64,000 nt of DNA from Mycteria americana. Lineage: Eukaryota > Chordata > Aves > Ciconiiformes > Ciconiidae. The translations under genes and the position numbers were made by a program. The notes under the pieces are model-generated. The model saw only the letters and a program-made list of their open reading frames with translations. It had not been told where the DNA came from and did no database searches. Where the stretch lies: NCBI RefSeq assembly GCF_035582795.1, contig NC_134374.1, forward strand, positions 25,869,798 through 25,933,797. The letters are read 5' to 3'. This document shows positions 34,701 through 43,954 of this stretch, one piece after another. The stretch's first letter is position 1; each line of letters opens with the position of its first letter.

Positions 34701-37700
34701 AAAACATGCAGTGAGGAACACTGCGCGCACAAGCATGTGCAAAAGTGCTGGGAAAGCCACCAGCGGGAGTTCAGGCTATAAATTTGCTGTTACTGGCTGT
34801 CACTCCAGGGTCACTTGCTGCTGCTTTCATGCACCGTTCTCCTGGTGACGTGCCCGTCACAGCTCACTGGAGACCGTCTGCCGCAGCCGCTAGCTGTGCC
34901 CTGTATCGCTACCTTTACATCTTTCCCAAAGAAGGTGAACGAAGCTCGGCACTGCCATTAACAGCCGCCTGTGCCAGGCCTTTGCCCGGAGCGGTGGCAC
35001 CTGAACTTGCTCTGTGGTTTCGCGTGGCCGTGGCTGCTCTGCCGGGCTATGCAGAAGCCAGTGCCGCTGCGGCCACGCTGCTCTGGGCTGGCTGCTGGAG
35101 GCACCACCGGCCCTGAGCTCCTCCCCGGGTATCGAGCGAGCAGCCTGTACAGTGCAGATGTCCCCCCGGTGAGGCCATGGACCAGCAGAAAGCCCTTGTG
35201 AAACCCTGCGTGGTCCCGGAGCAGCAGCAGGACCATACCCATGCACAGGGCTGTGTCCTCGTTTGTTCTTATTGCCTCTCCCCCAGGTACATGCTGAACA
35301 ACTCTTTGACTCAAATACCCAACGCCTCCCTCTGCACGGAGATGCCGAAGCTCAGCTGGCTGTGAGTACCCTGCCTGCGGGCAGCGAGGCCGGGCTGCCT
35401 GCGGGGTAGGCAGGGGCTGCTGCGGGCTCTGCTCCCGCTCCTCGGCCGGGCTCCTGGAGCAGAGAAGGGGCGGAAGGGGCGGGGGGCATCCCACGGGGCA
35501 CGGGGATGGGGGTGAGGGGGGCAAGCAGGAGGTGAAGCGGCTGGCGGAGAAGGAGCAGATCATGCTGGGCAGCCCCCAAGCATGGCGGGGTTGCAGGGGG
35601 GAGAGCCCGGGGAAGCGGCAGCCACAATTGCCTTTCTGCAGGGAGCTGGAGGGGAACAGGATCCGGGAGGTGCCCAGGGCTGTCTTCCAGGAGTGCCACG
35701 ACTTCACGGTGCTGTGAGTACCTTGGGGGTCCGGCTGTGGCCCCCGCTTGCTGGTGGAGACCCTGTCCCTTTGCGGGTGCATGGGGGGAGGAGGGGGGAT
35801 AGCCAGCTCTTGATGGCCCCCCCGTCTTTCCCGCTGCTCTGGGCTGGATAAGGGGCTGCTCTCTGGTGTTGAATGGTTTCAGCCCAGGTTTGTACATAGC
35901 ATCAACAGTGCCATCAGCTTCATGAATTTCACAGGGACTTGATCAGGGGCCCCAGAGCCTTTCCCAGGGGCTCTGTGCTGGAGGTTGGCTAACCCTGGGT
36001 TGGGGAGCTGGTGGGCTTGTCCCAGCACCCCATCACCAGCCCGTGGGGCCGCCCAAATCGAATGGGGACCTTCTTCAGGTGGGAGATAGCGGCAGGACAC
36101 GGCATGGAAAAAGCTTCCTGTGGTGTGCAAATACCAGAGCTCGCAGCCAGCCCAGACCCTTCTGTTGGCATCCAAATCCCCTAAAAATATCCCTGAGGAA
36201 GGCCATAAAGCTTGTGAGCCGGCTTTCCACGTGTCAAAACAGTGTCTGTTTCCTCTCCTGCCTGCAGCCTGCTCCTGCCCCGTCCCCTCCTGGCCCCGGG
36301 GCTGAGCTCTCGCCCAGGTGCCCTCCCAGAGCCGGCAAGGCAGAGGATTTGCATCGACGTGCACAGGCCTCTCCCAGGGTCTAGTTTTCCTGCACATGAC
36401 AGTCATATACCTCCCAAAGAGAGATATACGGCCCCTGGAGCCCCAGGAGATAAGGACAGGAGCGTTGTGCACCGTGCAGGTGTTATCCACGAGCACAAGG
36501 CTACCAGCAGCCACAGGGTGGTGGCAGGAGAGCAGAAATGGGATGGGGACCCAAGCCATCCTCCCAGGGCATCGGCAATCACGGTTGCCCGGAGCGCTGG
36601 GAATGCATTGCAGGACCCTGTGCCAATGCTGCCGGATCAGAGTAAGCAAATAAACCCGGGCTCGTCTGGACAGTAGCAAGGGATCAGCAATGGGGCTGGC
36701 AAGGGATCGTCTCGGGCAGGAGCTGCTCTCCCCTCTCCTTCCCCAGACATCATTTTCCTGCCAGGCGCAGCAGGGTACGCCTCTGCCCCGAGGGCAAGCG
36801 CAGCAGCAGCCCCGTGCAGGTGCGGGGTACGCAGCCGGTAGCAGCAGAGCGGAGGCATGGAGTGCTCCGGTCTCACAGCCGCTCCCTCCTCTCGCGTGCA
36901 GTTCTGCAAAGTGCTCTTCAACTCCTCGCAGCTCCTGCCAGAGCCCCCGGCAGGTGATAGAGATGCTGAGCAGCGCGTCTGAGAGTCGGGCCGCTCCGGC
37001 AGGACAGCGTTGCACCCTGCGCCCACCTCGTGGTCCCTGGCCGGGCGGTGAAGAGCAACGGTCCCAGGCTGGCCCATGCAGAGGTGGAGACGCGGGTGGG
37101 GTGACGATCCCCTTTGCAGTTTACCTGGCGGTCCCTGGGGACCGATCTTGGTCCTCCTCTGACCACCGCCCCTGTACAATGTCTCCAAGGATGAGCGCTT
37201 TGGAAAGCTCTGCTGTGACTTTCCACACGAAGATTGCTGCACAAAGACCCTGGTCCCCCGTCCTGCCATTCTTGAAGAAGCTCCAATGGGCATCAAACCC
37301 CCAAAATGTACACCACTACATTTTTTCCTCCATCAAGAGCTGCCCGCAGACCCCTGCGCGGGGTGGGTGAGCTGCTGCCTCGCCGCCCATCCTTCCTCCC
37401 GCAGCCGAGCCTGTTGGCTTTGATCAGCAGCGTGTTTCCCGGGGCTGTTATGGCAGTACCATGGAAACGTCCGTACGGGCAAGACGGATGGCGTAAACAC
37501 GCCCCGCCGGTGACACCGGCGCAGGAGAGAGCTTTGGGAGCAGAGGCAGCAGATGAGACAGGGGCTTGTGTTTGGGCTTTGTGGGATGAGCCATCCTGGC
37601 CGGACTCCCCCATCTCCCCCCATCCTGCCCAGCCACGCCATGAGCCACGTTAGAGCGGGCTGCCCTGGTCAGGGTCTGAGCTCAGCAGAGCTCTGCTGCT

Positions 37701-40700
37701 CGATCCAAACCTTGGCCAAGGAGCACTGTCCCCGGGTTATGGTACTCGTGGCGTCTCCCGGCACCTTCAAGCACGTGCCACCCCGCAGGGCTCTGCTGCT
37801 CTGAGATGGTTTGCGTTTCTCGGTGCACCGTTCTGGGTTTTTACTTCTGAGCCCTTTAACCAGCTCTGCTCATCTTCCGTGCTTCTGATGGGCTCTTCTC
37901 TGAGCTGTGGGCTTGTGTGAGATGGAGCCTTGCGCCTGAGGGCTGGGCTCTGGCTTAGACCTTCCCCCCAAGAGCGGAGCATTTGGCTGCTGGAGGTGAC
38001 GGTTGTGGCTCGGTGCATTTGGGAGGGACGCGGCAGGGCTGGGTGCACCCCGTGGGTGAGCCCCGTGCGGCGCCGGCACCGCCGGCTGCTCGCAGCCCGT
38101 CCGGAGGCTGGATGATGCTCCCGAAGGGGTGCGGGGCTGTGAATACCCTCACGCTCTCTCCCCTTCCTTCGCCCCAGGATCCTGCGCAGAAACAAGCTCA
38201 GGTGGATCCAAGACGGGGCGTTTGCCAGGCTGACCGGGCTGGTGGAGCTGTAAGTTTCCAGCCACCGCCTGCCCCGAGCCCTCCTCTCCCACAGGCAGGG
38301 GCTGTGCTGGGGGCGGGGGGGGGGGGGGGGGACACCTTGCTCGGGACCCCGCTCTGCCCCTGCCCAGGGCACCTCGCTGCTCAGCACCCCCGGGTGCAAG
38401 GCTTGGTGCCCTCAACCACTTCTCAAACACCGCTCTCCTTGGCACAGCGACCTGTCGTCCAACAGACTAGACCAGCTCCCCTCCTCTCTATTTAATGGCC
38501 TGGCTCAGCTCCAGCAGCTGTGAGTACCGGCGCGGCGCTGCCCTGGGGGTGCCCCTGCCCCCCGGCAAGTGGCGGGGGCCCTGCAGGACCCCTGCACCCG
38601 GTTGGGTAGATGTCCTTGCTGCACGGTCCCTTCCCTCACCGGAGCCGCGATGGCCCCGGCAGGACGGGCTCCCTCCCGGCAGGATGCCTGCAGCACGGTG
38701 CCATCACAGACCCTCTGCCTGGGGGCTGCGGCCCCATTCCGGGGGAATGGGGAGGGCTGGGAAAAGCCATAGAAAGACACCCCTTTGCCCTTGCTTCCAG
38801 CTACTCCGATAGCTTCCAGGTGGGAAAAAGACCAAAAGCTTGTCTCTTTTTCAGGAACATTTCCTACAATCCCTTGACAGAGATCTTCCCCGGCCAGTTT
38901 GAGAGCCTGCCCCAGCTACGGTCTCTGTGAGTCCCGCAACGTGCCCGACCCTACAGCGCTGCCTCCGCCTGCGGCAGCCCCCAACCCAGCCTGGGGCCGC
39001 TCACAGCGTCCCCTGCACTGGTTTCCTTTTGCAGGAGCTTGGAAGGGCTGGAGATCCCCAACATCCACAACCTGACCTTCCAGAAGCTGACCAACCTCTC
39101 CCACATGTGAGTGGGGGGAGTGGGCGGCTGCTGCTGCCCCGGCACCCGTGCCCAGGGGTGCTGGGTGTGGGGAGGGAAACCGGTTCACTCTCACACCCGT
39201 GAGCAAGTTATTTCAGCCCACAGGAAGCCCTCGAGCATGATGATACTGTTTAAATCCCCTGGGGCAAGAGGGTCTGTCCTGGCTGGGGCTTACTTAGAGC
39301 ACGGGGAGCATTTTGCCCGTGCGAAGGGAGCAGTCTGCAGAGCCAGGGCTGCCCCATCCGGGCGCACGCGCGATACAAAGAGCGATCTGCTTTTCTCAAG
39401 GGGCACGTTGCATAGGCGATGCGGGCAAGGTAGACGCTGTCAGGCCAAGGCGTGCCAGGCTGCGTGCTGAAAGCTGTGGTTAACCGCGTTAGAGGTCCTT
39501 TTGCTTGGGTCTGAGCTAATGACCCAAGAACCCCAGAGGTGTGCAGGTAGACAGGCTGGACAGGCATCGCACACGGGCTGGAAACAGGACCGTGCGGCCA
39601 ACTGTGAGTGCTTCAGCTTCTCTTTGGAAGGGGGGAAAAAAAAATCATTAATTTTCTCCAGATGCACACTTTAAAGTACCTGTAATGAAAGACAACTGTA
39701 CATCTTCCTTTCCGCAGTTGGTCTGTTTGTGCTATACATATGGTACATTTTCTACCTGACTTGCTAATAAGCAATCATTTTCTCTCCTTTTATCTATAAT
39801 TAAGCAGAAATGAGTCTCGCATTGCAGTTTTGTAGTCATTTTCTAATGTAGAGTTTTGCTAAGCTTATATGGGTTGGCTTTTATAAGGCTTGAAAAGATT
39901 AATCTGAAATAATATGCAGGGGAAAAAATGTGAATCCCTGTTAATGGAACTTGAAGGATTTGAATAAGGGATTGATTTTTAAATGTTAGTTTCTGAGACG
40001 CATGGGTTGGAGGAAAACACGCTTGTATTTATCAGTTGACAGTGCCGAATAGGGCAGATTTAAGAGCGTGGCTGTGGTCACGATCCAAAAAGCACTGAGG
40101 TGCCTCCAGCTGGTTTTGCAAACCCTTCGGGGTGTTGCTTGCTCCGTGTCCAAAACCAGCCGCGGCGCTGTGCAAGCGGGGAGCGCCCGCGCTCAGCTCC
40201 CTCACACTCCGTCCCCTGCGGATCCTGGCCCCGGGTGCTGTCGCAGGGAGGGCCGCGTGCTGGCATCGCCCCGTCCCTGCTCCCACCCTGCGTTGCTGCT
40301 GCCTCCCCCTAACCTCCCCGCGTCCCTTCCCCTGGTCTGCGTAAGCCCCGGGCTCTTGGCTAGTGAGGCGAAGGGGGCTCTTCTCCACCCAGACAGGGAC
40401 AAACACGGCCGAAGGGCTGGAGGGAACCGGTGGGGCAGGCAGAGGGGCCGTGCACGCCAAGAACGTGCTCGCTCCTGGTTCTGGTCACAGCCAGGAAACC
40501 TTCCTCCCCCCCACCCGACAGCTACTTCAAGAAGTTCCAGTACTGCAGCTACGCGCCCCACGTGCGCAGCTGCAAGCCCAACACCGACGGCATCTCCTCC
40601 TTCGAGAACCTCCTGGCCAACATCATCCTGCGCGTCTTCGTCTGGGTCATCGCCTGCCTCACCTGCTTCGGCAACCTCTTCGTCATCTGCATGCGGTCCT

Positions 40701-41008
40701 TCATCGTCACGGAGAACAGCCAGCACACCATGGCCATCAAGTCCCTGTGCTGTGAGCTGGGTGGTGGAGGTGCAGGGACTGGTGGGGGGCACAGAGGGAA
40801 CCGGGGGGACGAGCTGCCCACCAGCATCTCCCCAGGGAGGAGCTGTCTAGCTGATGCCAGCCCTCCCCAGCACAGCCACAGCCCCTTGCTGCCTATTTTT
40901 TCCCTTTGTGCTGATGGCAGATGGGTTTCTGGGAGTCCCTCTGTGCCTGGGGCATTTCGGCCCCTGCCCTCAGGTCTGTGCTCGCAGGCACCAGCAGGCA
41001 CCTCTTTT

Positions 41009-41048
<40 letters not shown>

Positions 41049-42763
41049 TAAAGCCAAAGGCTGCCCAGTTCTATGATGGCTTTATGGCCGCAGCGTTAAT
41101 GCAAAGGGCTACATTTGCCCGCTGTTGCTTTTTTCTCACTGTACCTTGCCTCCCCCCAGGCGCAGACGGCCTGATGGCCATCTACCTCTTCATCATCGGA
41201 GCCTTCGACCTCAAGTACTCGGGCGAATACAACAAGCACGCCCAGGGCTGGATGGGCAGCCTCCAGTGCCAGCTGGTGGGCAGCCTGGCCATGCTGTCCT
41301 CCGAGGTGTCGGTCCTGCTGCTGACCTACATGACCCTGGAGAAATACTTCTCCATTGTTTTCCCGTTCAGCCACCACAGACCTGGCAAGAAGCAGACCAT
41401 CTCGGTGCTAGCGGCCATCTGGCTTCTGGGCTTCTCCCTCAGCATCATCCCCCTGTGGTGCAAGGATTCCTTTGGGAACTACTACGGGAGGAACGGCGTG
41501 TGCTTCCCGCTGCAGTCCGACCTGGGCGAGCGGCCCAGCGCCCGGGGCTACTCCACCACCATCTACCTGGGTAAGGCCACCTCGGGACTCGGGACCTGGG
41601 GATGGGGACGATGTGGGGCTTCCCCAGTGGGAGCGGGGCTGCTCAGCCCAGCCGTCCCCTCCAGGGTGCCCTGAGAGCCCGCACCGGCCCCCTTAGCGGG
41701 ATGTCTGACTTTACGGGGCACTGCCATCCCGCTGGGACCCTGTAAGACAGGGGTGCCAGCTCTGCCCTCTGTCCTAGGCTGGGGAGGGTCCCTGCTCCAG
41801 CCTGGTGCTGTGCCCAGCTTCACCCCAGAGCTGGCCAAGGCCACGGGCATCGCTGGGCTAACGCTGGATTCGGGACTAACCGGGGCTGCCGAGATGTCTC
41901 TGCCCCCTCTAGTGATAAAAGCAGGAGTCGTCCTGCTGCTGCCAGCCGTGCCGCCGGTCCCAGCTTGTGAGGTTTGCACTTTGGCTACACTCAGAGTGAG
42001 ATTTCTTCCTCTCCAGGCTTGAATCTCGCAGCCTTCATCACCATCGTCTTTGCTTACTCTGGCATGTTCTACTCCATCCACATCACTGCATCCAGAACAG
42101 CGGAGGGAGGCGTCTGCTCCCGGGAAGTCGCCATCGCAAAGCGGTTCTTCTTCATCGTCCTCACTGATGCTCTCTGCTGGATACCCATCTTCATCCTCAA
42201 GCTGCTCTCCCTGCTGCAGGTGGAAATACCAGGTGAACCCCCATTCCCCACAAGGCCCCGAAGCAGAGCCCACCGCTGGCTGCTACCCGCTGTGAGTCCC
42301 TGGGTCGGGGACCCCTCGATGTCGGTGCTCCGAGTCTGGAGCTCTCTTCACCCATGCAGGGGCTGCAAAGGGGGACGGGCAGCGTTACTGGCTCCCCCGG
42401 GCCCCTGCCTCTCCCCAGGGAGCAGCAGTCGTGGCCCCCCGTGGGGGCTGCCCCTCCAGCCATGAGCCCAGGGGTGGCATGGCCCCTCTTTGCTGCGTGG
42501 GCTGGAGTGGGCGGGTTGCCCCTGGGCAGGGGCAGCCCCCCTCGGCTGCCTAACGTCGTGTCCTCGCCGGCACAGGCACCGTCACCTCTTGGGTGGTCAT
42601 CTTCATCCTGCCCATCAACAGCGCCCTGAATCCCATCCTCTACACCATCACCACCGCCTCCTTCCAGGAGAAGGTGAAGGGCTGCTTGCAGACCGAGCGG
42701 CTGGAGCCGCCCGAGTCCCGCAAGAGCTTTACCCTGGTGACGCTGCAGGCCAGCAGCGCTTGA
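22683..42763 (+). CDS. RXFP2-like: Relaxin/INSL3-family receptor, RXFP2-like (18 coding exons, 720 aa)
   Basis: A cell-surface class A GPCR of the LGR type C group. Known relatives bind relaxin or INSL3 through the ectodomain and raise cAMP through Gs, for which the LDLa module is needed. The product has a signal peptide (1-16), an LDLa module (Cys31, 38, 44, 51, 57, 66), an LRR N-cap (about 105-114), ten LRRs (about 132-373) and seven helices (about 406-690). Seen motifs are TM1 GN (423-424), the C486-C564 extracellular pair, TLEKY (508-512) in place of DRY, CWIP in TM6 and NPILY (677-681). The tail is only about 38 residues, shorter than in RXFP1/RXFP2. Sequons: N40, N128, N232, N240, N326, N361, N369. 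All 17 introns are GT-AG and phases close exactly. Residues mix RXFP2 and RXFP1 characters, RXFP2 prevailing, so it is probably the RXFP2-like paralogue; phylogeny would decide. The start was chosen for its signal peptide, although the frame is open upstream to an ATG at 22524. Confidence 0.93.
26395..26450 (+). mobile_element. Possible MIR/L2-type fragment
   Basis: The words 'GCTAAGCGACTTGCCCATCA' and 'GCAAGAGATCTCTGCC' resemble the 'taagtgacttgcccaaggtcac..agcaag' segment of ancient MIR/L2 repeats. It is too short and diverged to be certain. Confidence 0.25.
26528..26569. repeat. Perfect inverted repeat, 19-bp stem with 4-nt loop
   Basis: Bases 26528-26546 are the exact reverse complement of 26551-26569, with loop GAGG. 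A second, overlapping inverted pair (26516-26528 with 26545-26557, 13 bp) competes with it. It lies in intron 1 of the RXFP2-like gene, so the transcript would carry the hairpin. Confidence 0.95.
28060..28330. promoter_or_regulatory. Intron 1 block with three TCF/LEF-type motifs
   Basis: An AT-rich unique block directly upstream of the LDLa exon carries GATCAAAG (28205-28212), CTTTGATG (28304-28311) and GATCAAAAG (28317-28325), all matches to the TCF/LEF core. It also has TAAT cores (TTTTAATTACAG near 28081, ATTAATGAAC near 28274). The last two TCF-type sites form an inverted pair. A Wnt-responsive intronic element is possible. Confidence 0.35.
28861..29010 (+). CDS. RXFP2-like: RXFP2-like exon 2 (LDLa module)
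   Basis: Encodes residues 17-66 with all six LDLa cysteines and the acidic [16 protein letters not shown] calcium-site signature. Phase 1 in and out. The family needs this module for signalling, so an intact copy argues for a signalling receptor. The donor is GCG|GTAAGC. Confidence 0.93.
29001..29044 (+). repeat. Exact 22-bp tandem duplication across the exon 2 donor
   Basis: Bases 29001-29022 are repeated exactly at 29023-29044. Each copy carries GAACTGCG|GTAAGCAG, so two identical splice donors stand 22 bp apart (GT at 29011 and at 29033). The proximal donor preserves the reading frame. Confidence 0.97.
29807..29896 (+). CDS. RXFP2-like: RXFP2-like exon 3 (LDLa-LRR linker)
   Basis: Encodes residues 67-96, the acidic linker (starts [14 protein letters not shown], ends EDEGDAC) between the LDLa module and the LRR cap; the same linker in RXFP1/2 contributes to ligand contact. 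Phase 1 in and out, GT-AG. Confidence 0.88.
30007..30112 (+). CDS. RXFP2-like: RXFP2-like exon 4 (LRR N-cap)
   Basis: Residues 97-132 with the cysteine N-cap [11 protein letters not shown] and sequon N128-V-T, matching the RXFP cap layout. Phase 1 in, 2 out. Confidence 0.92.
30709..30780 (+). CDS. RXFP2-like: RXFP2-like exon 5 (LRR 1)
   Basis: A 72-nt phase 2-2 exon encoding one 24-residue LRR ([18 protein letters not shown]..), closely like LRR1 of RXFP2. Confidence 0.93.
31636..31707 (+). CDS. RXFP2-like: RXFP2-like exon 6 (LRR 2)
   Basis: 72-nt phase 2-2 exon; LRR core [18 protein letters not shown]. Confidence 0.93.
32109..32180 (+). CDS. RXFP2-like: RXFP2-like exon 7 (LRR 3)
   Basis: 72-nt phase 2-2 exon; LRR core [19 protein letters not shown]. 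Confidence 0.93.
32268..32281. repeat. Poly-G run (14 G) in intron 7
   Basis: Uninterrupted run of 14 G about 90 bp after the exon 7 donor. Confidence 0.9.
33414..33485 (+). CDS. RXFP2-like: RXFP2-like exon 8 (LRR 4)
   Basis: 72-nt phase 2-2 exon; LRR core [19 protein letters not shown]. Confidence 0.93.
35287..35361 (+). CDS. RXFP2-like: RXFP2-like exon 9 (LRR 5, one residue longer)
   Basis: A 75-nt phase 2-2 exon, so this LRR has 25 residues, as in RXFP2 at this position. Contains sequons NNS (232) and NAS (240) and an unpaired-looking Cys as in relatives ([11 protein letters not shown]). Confidence 0.93.
35642..35713 (+). CDS. RXFP2-like: RXFP2-like exon 10 (LRR 6)
   Basis: 72-nt phase 2-2 exon; LRR core [19 protein letters not shown], the family's DLEGNRI-type repeat. 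Confidence 0.93.
38178..38249 (+). CDS. RXFP2-like: RXFP2-like exon 11 (LRR 7)
   Basis: 72-nt phase 2-2 exon; LRR core [19 protein letters not shown]. Confidence 0.92.
38315..38331. repeat. Poly-G run (17 G) in intron 11
   Basis: Uninterrupted run of 17 G within the short intron between exons 11 and 12. Confidence 0.9.
38448..38519 (+). CDS. RXFP2-like: RXFP2-like exon 12 (LRR 8)
   Basis: 72-nt phase 2-2 exon; LRR core [19 protein letters not shown]. Confidence 0.93.
38855..38926 (+). CDS. RXFP2-like: RXFP2-like exon 13 (LRR 9)
   Basis: 72-nt phase 2-2 exon; LRR core [19 protein letters not shown], with sequon N326-I-S. Confidence 0.93.
39035..39106 (+). CDS. RXFP2-like: RXFP2-like exon 14 (LRR 10)
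   Basis: 72-nt phase 2-2 exon; core [18 protein letters not shown] matches the EIPNI signature of the last LRR in RXFP1/2. Sequons at N361 and N369. Confidence 0.93.
39640..40030. promoter_or_regulatory. AT-rich island in intron 14, candidate conserved element
   Basis: About 390 bp of AT-rich, non-repetitive DNA sit inside an otherwise GC-rich gene. Words such as TCATTAATTTTC, CTATAATTAAGC, AAGATTAATCTG and GATTGATTTTTAAATG are homeodomain-like. Composition changes abruptly at both edges. No coding signal. Confidence 0.35.
40522..40751 (+). CDS. RXFP2-like: RXFP2-like exon 15 (hinge and TM1)
   Basis: Residues 373-450: the hinge [20 protein letters not shown] with two cysteines, then TM1 (about 406-430) with GN at 423-424 and the first intracellular loop. 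[13 protein letters not shown] is closer to RXFP2 than RXFP1. Phase 2 in, 1 out. Confidence 0.94.
41015..41045. repeat. (TA)n microsatellite in intron 15
   Basis: About 15 perfect TA units, preceded by a short T run. Confidence 0.92.
41160..41570 (+). CDS. RXFP2-like: RXFP2-like exon 16 (TM2 to TM5 start)
   Basis: Residues 450-586: TM2, ECL1 Cys486, TM3 ending TLEKY, ICL2 [15 protein letters not shown]4 and ECL2 NGVCFPL with Cys564. [14 protein letters not shown] recalls RXFP1, IVFPFS recalls RXFP2. Phase 1 in and out. Confidence 0.94.
42017..42232 (+). CDS. RXFP2-like: RXFP2-like exon 17 (TM5, ICL3, TM6)
   Basis: Residues 587-658: TM5 [19 protein letters not shown], a short ICL3 and TM6 [19 protein letters not shown] with the CWxP switch. 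Phase 1 in and out. Confidence 0.94.
42576..42763 (+). CDS. RXFP2-like: RXFP2-like exon 18 (TM7 and short tail)
   Basis: Residues 659-720: TM7 with [11 protein letters not shown], a tail with Cys695 (possible palmitoylation site) and TGA at 42761-42763. The tail is about 20-40 residues shorter than in RXFP1 and RXFP2. Confidence 0.94.
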
Positions 42764-42942
42764 CCCTCCCGGCGGCACAAGGACGCCCGTGGCTCCCCAG
42801 CCTGCCAGGCACTGCCTCCAGCCCCGCAGCCCCACGAGAAAGCGCGCGGCTCAGCTCTGGGATGCTCCTGCGCTGGAGGATCAGCCGGCAGCGCTCGCTA
42901 ACCACCAAGGTCTCCTCATCAGCCAGCAGATAGCGTTAGTAC

Positions 42943-42948
42943 TTTATT
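42943..42948 (-). terminator. Poly(A) signal AATAAA, minus strand
   Basis: TTTATT on the plus strand gives AATAAA on the minus strand, in an AU-rich context (GTGTAATTAATAAAGTAC). It is the best poly(A) signal downstream of the STARD8 stop; cleavage would fall at about 42915-42930, just beyond the RXFP2-like stop codon. Confidence 0.65.
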
Positions 42949-43187
42949 AATTACACGGATGGGAAGAGCAGCCCCCATCCAAGTCAAACAGTCTGTTGCA
43001 GTTGCGTATTATACAAAACAGAAGTCCCTTAAATACAAAATACACGTCTTTTAAGTGAACATCACCTGGCGCTGAGCTCTGCCGCCGGAGTTATATATTA
43101 ATATTCCAACTGTACAAGTATTTATAGATAGAAAAAAAGAAACATTTTTAAAAAATATTAGGAGAAAAATCACTCCCCCACTTGTTA

Positions 43188-43228
43188 GTTATATTTTTAT
43201 ATATATATAAAATATATATATATAAAAA
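43188..43228. repeat. AT-rich (TA)n-like tract
   Basis: Interrupted TA/TATAAA repeat within the shared 3' flank of the two genes. Confidence 0.8.
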
Positions 43229-43253
43229 CACAGAATACAGGCTGGGTTGCTTC

Positions 43254-43270
43254 TTTTTTTTTTTTTTTTT
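43254..43270. repeat. Poly-T run (17 T)
   Basis: Uninterrupted run of 17 T, followed by five C. Confidence 0.9.
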
Positions 43271-43936
43271 CCCCCACCAAACGAGAGGCAGATAGGATGT
43301 GCTACGGCAAAACTGACACTGGGAATCGCTCCTGCGTGTGGGTCATGTTGCCTTCCAGTCGGAACGATGTCTGGTAATAACTTGGGTCCCTACCTGAGCG
43401 GAGAAACCAGGTCGGGTCCCGGGTGCTGTTAGCTACAGCAGCTGGTTTCTCCGTGGAGGAAAAGGGAGGGATGGGAAGGGGAACGGACGTCTCCGCAGGG
43501 AGTAGCGGTAGGGAGGCAGCTCTGCACCTGTAGCTGCCCAGAGAGGGGCGAATCCAGGACACCCCCGCCTCCCCCCCTTACAGCAGAGGCCAGGACAGGA
43601 CCGAGCCTGGCCCGAGGAGCAGGCACGTGCTTGCCCCAGCTTGGGCTACCGTGCTTTGCTCGCTTAAAGGAAGCAGATGCTGGGCAGTGAGTTGGGATGA
43701 GCTTTCAGCCCAGAGCTCCGCCGCGGCGCAGCCGGTGCTGGCAAGGCTGCTCTGCCCTCCTGCCCTCTCCGGGGCAGGGCCGTGTGAGCCCCAACAGCAG
43801 CAAGGAAGCGCGAGCTGCAGCACTGGCCCTGTCCCTCCCTCCCTCCCACCGTGCCTCCTCGTAACTGGGGCATTGCCCCTTCCCCGCTTGTAGCCAACTA
43901 CAGGGGCAGCTGCTCTGGGGCTCTAGAGGTGTCCTG

Positions 43937-43954
43937 CCCCCCCCCCCCCCCCCC
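43937..43954. repeat. Poly-C run (18 C)
   Basis: Uninterrupted run of 18 C inside the inferred STARD8 3' UTR; G-rich in the transcript. Confidence 0.9.

Noticed and set aside
35879-37015. Minus-strand frame of 378 codons within RXFP2-like intron 10
   Set aside because: No family similarity, antisense to an intron, and no codon or splice evidence.
42941-42948. TTTATT taken as part of the RXFP2-like 3' UTR on the plus strand
   Set aside because: It is a poly(A) signal only on the minus strand and therefore belongs to STARD8.
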